DNA of 64,000 bases from Isoetes taiwanensis (GCA_021234155.1 JAJEKV010000021.1:18967011-19031010); one strand, 5' to 3'. Positions 35,401 through 47,640 are shown, numbered from the stretch's first letter. Program-made: numbers and translations. Notes: generated by a model not told the origin, from the sequence alone.

Positions 35401-35890
35401 TCTCATCCGCGTCGTAATTTGTGCTTGTTCCTTTCCAGTTCGCGGCATTTAGATCTCCTACTATAATCATTGCTCCTTGTCCCTTCCATTTCGTTATGTT
35501 CTCTCCCGCTTCAAAGAATTCCGAAATTTTATCATTGTTTGGGTAATATGCAATTATCAGAACTACCTCTTGTTTGTTTTTCAATTGAATATTCAAAACC
35601 ATATATCTTTTATTGATATCCTAATGTAACATACATGCATTGTGAGCCGCACTATTCTTTATATAGCAAGCCCGGACTGCACTCCCTCTCCCTTTCTTGA
35701 AATCCCCGCCTTTCCAACATGTAAACAAATTGGTACCCTTCCTCCTCCTCGTAACCTTTTAGTGTTATGCTCCCATGTCTCTGCCAAACATATTATGTCG
35801 CAGCCCGTGGGCACCTTCCATCTTTTCTCCATCATCCCATGGGTGCCCTAAGATGCAGTTCCAAAGACCATAATGTCGGGCTCTTTTCCC
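32450..35890 (-). pseudogene. LINE ORF2: endonuclease and reverse transcriptase
   Basis: The AP-endonuclease-like domain shows 'CLAETWE' near 35,780 and 'MIIVGDLNAANW' near 35,470, the metal-binding and GDxN motifs. The reverse transcriptase domain begins near 34,345 ('VIPLHKAG', 'NYRTIMVSSIFAKWFG', 'GQAGFRPEHST'). Motif A 'FVDFK' is at about 34,060, the catalytic YADD at 33,783-33,772, and 'GLTVNLAKTK' follows. Further C-terminal sequence ('ITDWDIKCYLF') is legible near 33,450. Frames change at least eight times. In life it would nick the target and copy the LINE RNA into it. Confidence 0.88.
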
Positions 35891-36490
35891 CCGAGGTTGC
35901 TCCTTCCGGGTCTCCATGTTTTCCGTGCCATTCCCCATTCTCCTTGGCCTCCCCCGGTTTTCATTGTTCCGAACCTCGCTTGATTTGTTCGCTCTTCGTT
36001 TCCCCGTTTCCTTCCTCCTATTGCTCGCGTTGCGGCTCCCATCTACCGTGTGATTGCCTCGCCTCTCCTCTCGCATTCTCGTTCTCCTGCATCTGTTGTA
36101 TGGGTTTCCGCGAGATGTGAATTTTCCTTCTCTCGCCCCGTTGGTTTTGCTACCCCCACCGCAACCCTTCCGCCTCGCTCCCTCGCGGTTGAGTCCCTTG
36201 CTCTCTTACCCTTTTGTGTATGTATACCTTGCCATTCTTGACCCCTGCTTGTATCCCTCGCTTTCGCCTCCGGCTTTGGCCAATTCCCGTGTAGCCCCCG
36301 CCTGCGCATCAGTTGTTAATGCCTCCCGTACTTTGATTCCATTCCTCAATCTGATCCCATCCGTAAGATCCTCTCCTTGGTTGCCATGTCCCTCAATGTC
36401 GGGTTTATGTGCCTCGATCTCCCCCTCCATTGGCCCGGACGGGGCTTTGACGATGACGCCCTGTGTTCCTTGAACACCGCCTCTCTATCA

Positions 36491-36961
36491 CTAGCAGTAA
36501 CTTTCGATATATATATCCTCATTAGGCCTCTCTGCTATCCCAATTAGCCTAACATCATGTTTAATCTTATTCTGCTCCTCATACTCCAATAAATGTGGTT
36601 TTATCCTATCATATGACTCCCATGCATCCAGCTCAACATTTGATTTCTCTAATTCAACCAACCTTTGCAGGATCTTTGCTTTCTCCTCTTCGATCTCGTC
36701 CATTCTCACATACCGCATTTCCTCGTTCATCTTCTCCACCCCTCCTACTCTCACGTCCATGCTAGTGATGGCTGCTTTGTTGCTGTTACAAGTCTCAGCC
36801 AATGCGTTGAGTGCATCCAGGTTCGGGATCTTTGCCTCTAGCCGTTTATCCATTTGTGCCAAAAAGTCCCTAAGGTCTTGTTGGCTCACCGGGGCTCTTG
36901 CCGCCTCCAATCTCCTCTGCTGGCTGCAGTTGATGCTATCGGCCATCGCCCTCGTTTGCAA
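36491..36961 (-). pseudogene. LINE ORF1 (coiled coil plus RRM start)
   Basis: 156 codons are open from an ATG. Residues about 25-115 are rich in heptad leucines and charged residues ('MDKRLEAKIPNLDALNAL', 'AKILQRLVELEKSN'), consistent with a coiled-coil trimerisation region. 'VRLIGIAERPNED' at the end matches the first strand of the L1 ORF1p RRM. The frame then stops. Basic, arginine-rich pieces continue in other frames down to about 35,900, presumably the rest of the RNA-binding part. Confidence 0.7.
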
Positions 36962-37451
36962 GAGAATCCTGTGCAGAAAGACTCTAAGCAGTGCGTTCGT
37001 GCTAGACTCTTGCTTGTGAAATAACCGTCGTTTCCCCCTAAGACTATATATATTTGCTGCTTCTAAACGGTATTTTTATTGACGATTACCGTTCTGATTT
37101 GAATTTCAAATTTTAAAATTCAAAATTCAAAAGGCCCTAATTAGTTTCGTCCGTCCCTTTTTATTGTCACTCAGTTCTTTTCGTCCGTTGCCCAAGGTTG
37201 ATCCTCTCGGGTTTCTCGAGTCTGAGTGGTTGGGTAGATGCTTGTCTGTATTGATTGCGCTAGTATTTTCGTCTGTTCTGAGATTCTGTACCTGCAATTT
37301 TTGTAGTTCTGTGTTCCCCGTATTTACGTGCATGTATGGATCGTTGTCTTTGTGTGTTGTGCTTTCGTGCTCCCTAGTCTGTGGTGGGGGGTAAACCCCC
37401 CCTTGTCCATACTTTTCCCCGATCCATGGTGTCGGCAGTTTCGTCCTCTGG

Positions 37452-37810
37452 GGTATTCTTCATACCTCTTTACATATATTGTACCGTTAGTTATATTGAG
37501 TTTTTAGTGGTCCGGGTTACCAGTTGGTGGGTCTTGCCCTCGCTATCCTGGTGTACGGCGGAGGCTTGGCCTCACCTTCCCCGTAACTTGTTCCCGTCCA
37601 CCTTTTACTCTGTGTTGCCATACATCAGTAATTGAGGTATTCTTCATACCCCGCTGTACAAGTCATATGCCGTTCTCCATGTGTTGATGAGTTTTTGGTG
37701 GTCCGGGTTACCAGTTGGTGGGTCTAGCCCTCGCTATCCTGGTGTACGGCGGAGGCATAGCCTCTCTGTCCCGTATCTTGCCCCGTCCGCCTTTTACTCT
37801 GAAATCCTTT
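37452..37810 (-). repeat. two tandem 184-bp repeats upstream of the LINE
   Basis: Copies start at 37,452 and 37,636 (GGTATTCTTCATACC) and share GTGGTCCGGGTTACCAGTTGG, the CTCGCTATCCTGGTGTACGG block and CTTTTACTCTG. They lie 0.5-0.85 kb 5' of the LINE ORF1 start. Their position recalls the promoter monomers of some L1 5' UTRs. Confidence 0.8.
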
Positions 37811-39552
37811 TGTTCTCTGCGTGCTTCTGCGTGTCCTTTCATCAATCTCCCCCTGCTTGTATCTTTTACGGGGCTTGTTATCTCTGTCAAATTATTCTTG
37901 TTCCTTTTCTATCTGTCACTTACCTGTCACCCATTATTTTGTATTTCCCTTATTTTGAGTGTTTTCGTCACCCTTCTCCTCCCGAGTCGATATCTCCCGC
38001 GATATAGTCCTTTTGTCTATTTTTGCATGGTGTCTTTCCTGTTCCATGCCCCAATGCGGCCCGGCGTCGCCTGTAATATTTTCCTTCCCTATGTTTATAT
38101 CTTCTATCTTCTATCTTCTGTCTTCTGGTGTCGCTTAACAGCCGCATTATGCTCCTTCAGTAGGTCTTCAGTAGTCCTCATTTATGCTCTAAATTACTAG
38201 AGTCCATAATTTCTATAATTTCCCATGTGTTCGTGCATTGCCCCCGTGGAGTATAATCCTATGGATCGGGATCGTTTCATCATCGAGGCGGTGTTTAGAA
38301 TACATAAAGGAGCTACTTTATCAGTAACAGATATCACTTCAGATTCTATTGAGTAAACTATTACTATATATTTCCTTCATTCAAAATTTTCAAAAATTTT
38401 CTCCATACAGAGATATTACATATTAAAGCATATTTAAACCTGTATCCTTTAAACATGTTCAGGTGTTCGGCTATGTCTATTTCTGCATAATTCTGCTATG
38501 CATTCAGCTACAAAAAACGCTGGCCCCGGCTTTAACTTGTCTATGCTATGTCCGGGCTTCCCGCATCATTCAACTGTTTTTCATATAACATTCTCACGAT
38601 ACAACTTACCTATTTGTGGTGGATTCATGACGATGAAAACGAGGAGAGTAAAAGTAAAAGTAAAGAGTTAAAAACAAAATCATGCAAAAGGAGATTACAT
38701 GCAGCCCATCCTCCTTCCCTATCACGCACGTTCAATTCAATTATTGGGGCTTTTCCTTTCCGACTGACTCTCCTCCGATCTTTCCGACCTTTTCCAAGTT
38801 TCTTCCAACATATGCTTTCGACACGAAATCCACGAGGATTCTTCTCACAACAATATATCTGAGACCTTTACCGAGATCGCATATTGTGAGATTATCTTTG
38901 ATATCTTGGCGGCCCGTTGTATTCTTTGAAAGAATCTGCAGACGATTAAAAGCAATCGCATGGTTCTATCCAAATCCCAGCCTTTATCGAAGTCGTTTTT
39001 TGTCGCCTAGCACCCCAAGCACTTCCAACAGCCCTAAAGTGTAACCATTATCCCGCATATCTTGAGCATGGTGGATTACGTCGCCCGGAATAAGCGATGC
39101 ACTTTCGCCCGCAGCCTAATGCAAGATGGCAACCCCAGACCTAGACACACCGACATTTGGGTTCCGCGAGATACCCACGGGGTTGAGATCCTCCAGGTCC
39201 GGATTGAAGGGCACCGTGAGGTAACGGAGCTCGGATCTTGGTCTCTTTACGATTTTCTTCTCATCTTCGGTGCCAGATTACTACCCTCTTTCCCTTGTCC
39301 ATCTTTACGCAATCGCTACTGTGGGGAGGCGAGGATTTTGTTGCTAAAGATGCGCGGCCTCCCTTGGTTGTATGAATTTGAGAGCTCACGATTCACGGGC
39401 CGAAGGGACTTGTGAGCTGCTCTCACAATTAGTCCATATAATGTTTGATATGCTTTTTAGGGTTCTACGAAAGTCTGTCTGAATTCCCGCCATCCAATTT
39501 TACCGTCTGTTATTAATGCTTGTCTTGTCTGTTATCTTGTCTTGTTCATAAA
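37811..39552. other. no recognised gene
   Basis: Pyrimidine-rich near 37.8-38.2 kb, possibly more LINE 5' sequence read from the other strand. A plus-strand frame of 117 codons at 39,062-39,415 has no recognisable domain. An (AGTAAA)n-like short repeat lies at about 38,643-38,665. Confidence 0.5.
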
Positions 39553-39578
39553 TTTTTTTTTTTTTTTTTTTTTTTTTT
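39553..39578. repeat. poly-T tract
   Basis: A run of 26 T. It could be the poly-A tail of a minus-strand retrocopy; no source sequence was recognised next to it. Confidence 0.9.
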
Positions 39579-40295
39579 AGTGTAAGGTTGAAACTCTATT
39601 AATTTATAAATATAGTACATGATCCCCATGGATCAGCTTGAAAAAAAAAAAATCAAATCCTCCGGTCGTGAGGGTGAATCCAAAAGATGGGGTTCTTGTA
39701 CTTTGGTGAAGGTTAACTCAACTTCTTCCCTATTAATAAGGCACAAGTACCTCAGGGTTCATAATTTTCAAGCTCTTTTTGAAGAAGAATATGCTCTGAT
39801 TTGAAGAATGTACCTACATTATCTTCTCTCCAGGTGTTGCATTAGTGAAGGATTCACATGGGAATGTGAAGACCTCCAGACATAATACCAGGATCCTGCA
39901 GAGAAGGGACTCTGCTAGGGTAAGGTACTGATCAAGGCATATCTCTCATAGGACACATAGTGTCAAAAATAAGTTCACTTGATGCAACAAAATAATGATT
40001 GCTCTATATATTTCAAAACGTCACCAAGACTCAATCTTAGCCCTCGGCTTCTTTGGGCCTTTTCCTTAGCTATTTCAAACTTCAAATTGAATGGCCATAT
40101 TTCCCAATGATCATAACTAGATGTTCTCTTCTATATCTTTCATAATTTTTTGCTTTAATCCCAACAGAAAGCCCAGAAGCGGCTGGCACTTTTTCTAGTG
40201 TAACTATAATAATAATTGCATGCATCAAGTTGGTTGTGGGACAGGAAGATCCCAAGGTGGGGAGAACCTCGATCTTTGCGGACAAAGATCATTTT
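39579..40295. other. sequence upstream of the second LTR
   Basis: Includes two purine-rich strings AAGGTGGGGAGAA at about 40,253-40,266 and 40,296-40,308. No pol-like frame is seen, so if this is a 3' internal region it is short or replaced. Confidence 0.45.
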
Positions 40296-40308
40296 AAGGT
40301 GGGGAGAA
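40296..40308 (+). other. candidate polypurine tract
   Basis: AAGGTGGGGAGAA directly precedes the TG that starts the second LTR copy, as expected for a 3' LTR. Confidence 0.5.
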
Positions 40309-41855
40309 TGTGGCGTTCCAAAGATAACATACGGTATGAATCGCATAATAATATCGACCCGTCACTAGTACATGTCGACTCAGACGACATGTACACGGCG
40401 ACCGTAAAGGGTAGTACCCTAGGGTACGACCTTGTGAACCATTATATTGCACATGTTAAGGCCACATGTGAATATAATATCTTTTGCCATGTGGCAATAG
40501 CCCATTGACCAAAAGGGCCCAGCCATAAAATTCGTAGGGATAAAGGGGCATAAACCCTAAAAGGGAAACCCTTTCGGTTTCCAGCCCCTATAGGACGGAT
40601 TGGAGCAGCATTGGACGCCATTTCACCTGAAGAGTAGCAGAGGAATCGAATTCCCGGGTTGCATTTCGATCCAAGATCAGCGGGACCGAGATCGGCCCGG
40701 CATGGGCGCTTTCAGAGGAGTGGGAGCCGGCCAAGATGCGGGTGGGTGGTTGATTCAATAGGTAGATCCGAGTTATCAGGCCTCTTTCAGTAGGTGTAGC
40801 ATCCATTCTTAGCTATAGGCGACCCCTACAGCCTAAGAATGATAGACACTAACAAAGGAACCTAACCATGTATGATTAGGTAGATTAGAATAGATGTATT
40901 CTGTTATGTTCATTACATTGATGATGTTTTGACATTCTATCGCCACTCTTGTGTATTGGGAAGGCGGGTAGAGACCCGAGCCCAAGTAGTTGTATGATCA
41001 TAGTTAGCCCATTAATTCCCAATTAATGCGGCTCGTACATAAAAGCCTTTGGGCCGTGGGTGGCGGAGCTAGACCGGACAAGGGAGGGCTTGTCTGATCC
41101 TGATTGATCCCTGCAGTGCGTAGCGGCGGCCAGGGAACATTGTGGGCTAGGCCTAATACCCCGGCACCGCGTGAGGGCGGGGTATGGGCTCACACCTCTT
41201 GGGTGATCGTCATCTTCTAGGGGTTCAAGTCGTGATCTGGCAAAAGGCTCTCTAGCTTCGCTTGTGATTGGCATGAACCTACGGAGGAGAGTGATCTCTC
41301 CTCGCCTCATCGGGGCTGGGGAGATGCAACCCGGTAGGTAGCCCCCTTTGGCTATGAACCCGGCAGGCTACGGTCGGGGCTCCAATACCTTTCAGCCTAT
41401 CTGCAAAGTATGCACAGGGGAGGGCGGATGGAGTGGACTACCCAACGACCATGTTCTATGCCAGCAAATCCATTTGCCATGAATTAAATGCATTGTTATC
41501 ACGGGAGACCCAAGCCGTCGATCTTTCCCAAGAGTCTCGAGCGGTGGTAGGATCTCCCCATGTTATGTTGATATCTTGATGTGTTGTTGCAGCTCTTGTG
41601 GATATGGTGGACCACCCTTCGAGGTGGTATGTTATTGTTGATTGATGTCATGTGCTCATGTGTGTTACGTTTCCGCGGCTAGATCGATCCAGGGAGACGG
41701 GATGAATGACACGTCCATTCTTCCCGTCGGGTTCTTGGCCACCATCAAGAGCCCGATGTTAGGTGGACGGCCTCACGTCGGTAAGAGCGCTTTGGTTTGA
41801 GGATGATCTCCAGTTTGTATACGACGGGGCATCGTTATCGAAGCCGGGCCGTCCA
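40309..41855 (+). repeat. second LTR copy (3' or solo LTR)
   Basis: The copy runs from TGTGGCGTTCC to GGGCCGTCCA and aligns end to end with 19,207-20,763. No primer-binding site follows, and a polypurine-like tract precedes it, so it is a 3' LTR or a solo LTR. An open frame at 41,763-42,122 crosses its end and is not supported as a protein. Confidence 0.75.
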
Positions 41856-42182
41856 CAAACCGCCGATCCCATACCCCCGGTCCCGCAGAGAAGCGGGAGG
41901 GCACCCGTCGAGAACCATGTTCGGCTGATGCACCGATGGGCTGCATATTGTGAGGAGCTTGCAGTTGATGATGAGTCCAGTAAATCTAGCGGTTGGTTGT
42001 ACCGGCGCGTAACTGGGCCTCACAAGTTAGTCCCTTACGTGGAGTTAAAGCGGCTAGTTGCTAGGGGTCACCTGAAAGTGGAAGCACCCATCGCTCCCCA
42101 CCGCCACTTTTCAAAGATTTGAGGAGGATTGGGAAGTTGACCCCTCACGGCGGCATGGCGTCCCCGCTAAGAATGCGTAATG

Positions 42183-42206
42183 GCGTGCATGGAAGTGTGC
42201 ACGTGC
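42183..42206 (+). repeat. 24-bp direct repeat, copy 1
   Basis: GCGTGCATGG...GCACGTGC is identical over 24 bases to 46,993-47,016. Confidence 0.9.
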
Positions 42207-42859
42207 AGAGGTGGCCGCACCATGAAGGACAGTGACTTCAACTACTGTGAAGAGACCACCATGGACCGCCTAGAGCAAAGGGTGATTGAGCTTCAAACTA
42301 CTCATCGTGTCCGTTTGGTCCATGGGCATCACCGCGCGCTTGTTTAAGCAACGTGAGGTTGTGGATGACTATGCACGCCACCGATGGAGTAGGCGGCAGC
42401 TTTGGGTGCAGACTGGGAAAGCCTCGAGGCCGGGATTGGCGATTGGAAAGCCTCAGAAGGTGATTTTTCACCAGCCACGGAATCCTAATGCTCGCACCCG
42501 TTGGGCCGACCATGGATCCTAGTCATCAAGATGACCGATGTTGAGGCTGCTGTAAGATGGAGCGCCGGCGGTGGTTGGGCCATGGATTCAACCTTATGTA
42601 CAAATCTGTGGAAGTTTCCGATGTACGGAGCCATTGTACCGATTGCCGGGGTGTGGGGTTCCCGTCTTTTACATGCTCTGCGGCGTAGAGGCCGAATTTT
42701 GAGGGGCACCAAATGACATGCCCCAAGATAGCACTACATCTTGTGTTTGAAACGGATGGGCACAATCGGGCCTAGGTCAATCACCATTGACATGGGCGGG
42801 TGTGAGAGATGGGCTATCACGGAGGTCGTGTCGGAAGACCCACATTGTTGGGCGGTGGT

Positions 42860-43036
42860 GCGCGGTATGATGAGCGTGCATTGATTGTACCGCTTGATGG
42901 AAAACGACACTCATGGTTTTTCCAAACAAAGGGTTGCGTGCAATGTTCTTGCATGTTGGTTCCATGCGAAGCGTGCATGGCAAAAATACCTACTTGCCGC
43001 CACGCTGGCCGTCTTGAGGTGTCAAGAGAGACGGCT
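42860..43036 (+). pseudogene. possible MULE-like transposase scrap
   Basis: One frame reads 'CNVLACWFHAKRAWQKYLL', which has the C-x-WH-x-RAW pattern seen after the second catalytic residue of Mutator-like transposases that end in SWIM zinc fingers. It is bounded by shifts on both sides and no other MULE motif or terminal repeat was found. Confidence 0.25.
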
Positions 43037-46000
43037 CTGCAAGGTCGCCGGTTGATGATTTAACCGAACCCCCACGCGTACCACCAGCCGGTTGGCACAA
43101 TTTCAGCTTCTCTCACGAGAAACCACATCATACAAGGGTGAGTGCACAACGACATTTAGCTCATACATCCGCACGCATGGGCAAACATCCCCGACCACGG
43201 GCGATGTAGGTACTTGAATCACAATTGGTGAATGGGGCAACGTGGGATGGTAAATGGCAACGACACAAACGGATGTTCAACCATGCAGGATGTCGATCAC
43301 GACAAACTACGCGGAAGCGCACCCAAACCTGCGCCAAAGGCAAGATCAATATAAGGATGTACACGCTAGTGTCCCATCTCATAGGCTTCCTGACGGGACC
43401 TTGCCACCGAGGCACAATCTTGACTTCGGTCACGAAGAAAGATGGAGTCTTGGTAAGTCTGCTTGGGTCCTACTCTTTCGTATTTTCTGTGCTTGTCCTA
43501 TCGCCGACCCTCACCGATGTTTTTCTATCCAGCCGAGTTTGGACGTTATAGCACACGTTCATATCCAAAGAGACATCGCGGTGCTCACTCGCTTATCCGA
43601 TCCTTGCACGATAACCCCAACGCCATTCGCCTCGAAGATGCTACCGGCGTCGGGTTATCTATGGCAAGCCGATCCAACAGAGGGTTTGAGATACACTTTC
43701 GGACATGAGAATCGCGATATTGTGATTGCCCATGCCCCCATCGCGTGTGCAAACATCTCATAGCGAGACTACTTTCTTTCCGGCAGCCACCCCGTTGTAC
43801 AATGAGCTATATCCCAACCGACAATTCATTCCGCCCTTGCCTCCAAGACCGCCCGCACCCGCCAACGGCGTCCATGTGCTAATCCCGTTGCTACAACAAG
43901 GTGGGATCGTTGCTCATGGCGAACACTAAATCGCGACCACCATGCAAATTGCTGATGCTCTTGACCCAAACAGAGGTGCGTGATATGATTTCCAAGGTTG
44001 GCGGCAGATCCGATTCTATAGAGACGCATCGGCCCTCCTATTCCGCCTACCATGGCGGGGTACGGACGACAGCGAGGGAACATGCCCGCAGATGGAGTCC
44101 ACATGGGCGTGCAAGGGCCACCGTGTCGAGGACCAACCCCCACGACCTCCGCAAGACGGGGCGAGGGCCACACTGGAAAGCCGATGGACCTTCCATGTAA
44201 TATTACACCCAAGATTTAAGTCTTGTACAAGTGACACGCTATAATCTTGGGGTGGACATTTGTAAGTATGTAAACCATTTAACCATTTAAGCAACCTTTC
44301 GCCATAAAAAAGCTCAATTACCACTAAAGCGACCACCGAGTCTTTGTCGGCACCAATACACCCTACAATAAAGCAGCCCCGACTACTACAAAGCCACTCA
44401 TTCCTAAACCGTCGCGACATCTTGCGCCGTGTACCGTGCCTTGCTAATTGGCACAATTAAGTACCGGCCTCGTCACGCCACACGTGTCGCACGAAATGCC
44501 GCATGATGAAGCCAATATGCATGCCGAGGTGTTGCTATCGACCAGAAGGGCACAATGCCGCCGCACGCGCGCCAGCCCCACTAGATGTACCCGGGTGCCC
44601 CCCAATCGCCAAAGAGCCAAGCCGCCGTCTTTGCATAAAGACACCGCAGGTGAGATCCCGACAATGGAGCACATACGCTAGCAAGAGGCAAGCACAAGAA
44701 ACACCACGAGCCAAGAGAGGGAGGTTGAGGCGAACTCCCGAGACTCACCGGCGTGTAGGCGTGCTGTCGGTACCACCAGCCCACATGATCGCCGCCTCCA
44801 AGGCCCACAGCGACGCAGCAGTCAAGGCCTCGTATGAGGGTAAGGAGCATCCAATGGCCAATGCATCGACAAAGATGTAATATTTTTAACAATGCTATGT
44901 GCACATTTAAGCCTAAATGACATTTCAATTGAAACTTAAGCAAAGAGTATTGTACTTACTTTGTGACGATGGGCCATAGGACCGCACTCTGAAAAGCACC
45001 CCAATCGGGATGCTCAACAGAAGAAGGTGGGAGACGCGACTCCTCAAGAGACACGTTATGTGTCTCCATTGACGTAGTCGTGGTAGACCACGGTCCACCA
45101 TCAACAACTCGTGGCGCTCGCCCGGGTAGCATGTCGCAAGGCACCGCATACATGGAACTCGGTGGTTAGATGTCGACAACAATACATACAAACTAAAAGC
45201 GGACCGCGCACCTCATCAGCCTCGAATGTGTCCCTCCTCCCACCCCCATCGGTGTGCAAGCCTCGATGAGGTCGGAAGTGAGTTATACGCCGCATGCGGG
45301 CCCGACCCTCTGCGGCAGCAAAGTGGCCACGCTATCCGACGCGCGCTTTCGCGACCCGGCGGATGCTCGGTGATCTGGCGGCGTGGGAAGTGGGTGAACA
45401 CTCTAACCTCCTCGAAGAAGGAAGGTTTAACCTGCGCCCGGATGCGCAAGTGCTTTCGGAACTGTGGCCGACTTCCTGCGTGGGGTGGGACCAACCTCGA
45501 ATGGGTAACACACAAGTAGCTCCGGATGGTCCGCCAAACTCTCCAAGGTGGTACATGAAGAAACCGCTGCTCGGTCTCTCATCCATGCCTCAGTTCCCTT
45601 GACATCTGCGACGTCGAAATGGCGCAGGTCAAAGTGTGTATACCCGTGCCTACCATTGCGGTCCTCACAATGTCGTCGAAGACCTGGCAGGCCCCTAGGC
45701 GGGTCAGCACTGTCACCGTGCAAGCGCCCTATGGAAGGAGGGGTGGCCATATAGAGATCAGCTGGCAACGGACGTGTCCCATGAGAGGAGCCTCAGTAAT
45801 TCGACCTAGCCCTACCTCGACCGAACTTCGCCCATGTCGGGCATACAATTCACTTCTCCTCTCGAGGGGCGTGGGATCGAGGGAGTGTGGACGCTGCCAG
45901 CTACAGAAACTGGTGGCGGAGATGGACCCGCCGTAACTCGGCCGAGATTCCTCGTGATCCCCCGAGGAGCCCGCCTAGCAGCCCCGCGCCAGGCAAATGG

Positions 46001-46992
46001 CCACCCATCCTCTGTGCAATGGCCCAGTCATTGAGAAGGGCATGTGCGGTCCAGTCTTCCTGCCGGACGCCACCTGTGGCACTAGCTCTGGCTCTAATGC
46101 AACCTTCATAAAAGGGTCATCTCTCTCAAGGCCCCGCCTATGCCGTAGGCCTTTGGCCATTAGGAACATGGCGCCCGGACCCTCTGGAAAGGCATCCAAG
46201 GCTGCTCGGGTTAGGACATCTTTGTGGATTGCATTGTTGTTGCGCTTTGCCTCCTCGCTTCTCAAAGGTTCATGCGGCAGCTTCCAACATCTGTAGCGGC
46301 CTTGACAGGGATCTTCGTCGCCGAAGCCCTCTCTGCTCGCCGGACACCATTCTATCTGCGCAATTAGCGATTATCGCGCGGACCGTGGCCCGGAATGTCT
46401 GTCGGTGGGCCACCATAGATCTGGGTGGTGGCTCTGGTGGTGGCCCCATGCGCCGTCACGCGTCAGACCCGGAAATCCAGGGTCACGACGTATCCTGTCG
46501 ACATAGTGAGTGCACCCAGGTGCTGTGCAAATCCACCGCTGGGCAACGGTAGGGGCCCGACCGCTCTCAACCGACGTGACCCTGCGGACGAGGCACCAAA
46601 TGCCATGGTATTCCCTGCCACAAAACAAATACGGTTAACAAGCACACAAAACAGACCTAGCGGGTTAAGACAATGTCAGTTGAGGTACCATTCTACGATG
46701 CTACCGATGCGTCCGGGAACATCAGCGCCGCTCTGTAGGCCAAACGGCAGGGGACGCTCCTCCATGCCAACTGGTGGAACTGCATCTGAGTAAGACATGG
46801 TCGCTGACGGTCTCGAATAGATATCTGAGTTACAGGTGAACATGAACACAAGCGTTGTCAAATATCCAATGGGATGTTGTAATGTAGTATAATGTAAAAA
46901 CTTCTTCTTCTTCTTCGAATCTAGTCACTATATAATGAATAGATCTAGTTTAATTTTATTAACCATTGACATATGATTAGATAATATCTCAA

Positions 46993-47016
46993 GCGTGCAT
47001 GGAAGTGTGCACGTGC
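46993..47016 (+). repeat. 24-bp direct repeat, copy 2
   Basis: Identical over 24 bases to 42,183-42,206, but in AT-rich surroundings. The flanking bases of the two copies do not match. Confidence 0.9.
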
Positions 47017-47640
47017 TAAAGAATCAAGCATTGATTCTTTATTGTAGGTTACCAAACATTGGTTGCAAAGATATATGGATGACATTTGCAATAAACAACT
47101 TGAGAAACTAATCAAGCTTTAATTTTTCCATGAAATGAAAGGTCTCACATAGGTCTACGTTATCTTTCAAGGGCGAATAAGAACGCAAGAACAAGAAATA
47201 GTTATTCTTGGATATCTACTTATTGAAAGAACACAATGACGATTTGCTTTATGTTCAAAACTATTTAATGTTTATTAAACTATTTAAACTAATGTCGATA
47301 TAAACCATTGAATGGTAATCAGAACAGAACCTCTCATGTGAAAGGCATGAAATGTAATCTTTAAATACCTAAGCTGCGACTATGTTCAAATAGACAGGTT
47401 TACTTAATCTTTCCTTCTCAAATAAGGAAATGTATGATTAAGACATCAGAAAAAAACAAATAGGAGAGGTTTTTAGTCCAAGAGGCTTAGACTAGGCCTA
47501 AAGAGATTTCTTGAAAAATTTTGGTTTGAAGAGCACACACTGGATGAGTTTAAGATGATCGGGCTCTGGATTGAGTAGAACGAAGCTCAAGACAGGTTGA
47601 AAATATAGAAGCTTAGAAGGGATGCAGAAAGGCAAGTTCA
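47017..47640. other. AT-rich spacer
   Basis: Nothing recognised. Confidence 0.5.

Larger units (their letters stand above)
32336..37020 (-). mobile_element. L1-type LINE, decayed
   Basis: The minus-strand order is ORF1 (36,961-36,491), endonuclease (about 35,890-35,345), reverse transcriptase (about 34,345-33,600), a C-terminal region (about 33,580-32,450), and a 3' tail of about six ATTCT units at 32,365-32,336. The unit GGAC-ATAAA-AT just before the tail resembles the 3' ends of the LINEs at 4.1 and 57.4 kb. Upstream, two 184-bp repeats may belong to the 5' UTR. Many frameshifts make it inactive as it stands. Confidence 0.88.
41856..46870. other. GC-rich region, unresolved coding-like relics
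   Basis: GC content is clearly above the flanks. Long open frames occur on both strands and overlap, as GC-rich DNA allows, so most are shadows. Two stretches look coding-like. One is a plus-strand piece at 42,934-43,030. The other is a minus-strand chain at 46,798-45,330, with ATG at 46,798 ('MSYSDAVPPVGMEERPLP'), a possible intron ending at about 46,621, and 'HKDVLTRAALDAFPEGPG' near 46,200. I recognise no family in the second. A captured or transposon-encoded gene is likely. Confidence 0.4.

Noticed and set aside
35767-36473. Plus-strand serine/proline-rich frames as a secreted protein
   Set aside because: They are antisense to the arginine-rich end of LINE ORF1 and the endonuclease start.
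43225-43763. Overlapping plus-strand frames of 108 and 169 codons
   Set aside because: Both are open because of high GC, overlap in different phases and show no domain; not listed as genes.
46902-46918. CTT-repeat as a regulatory element
   Set aside because: A five-unit simple repeat with no gene start nearby on either strand.
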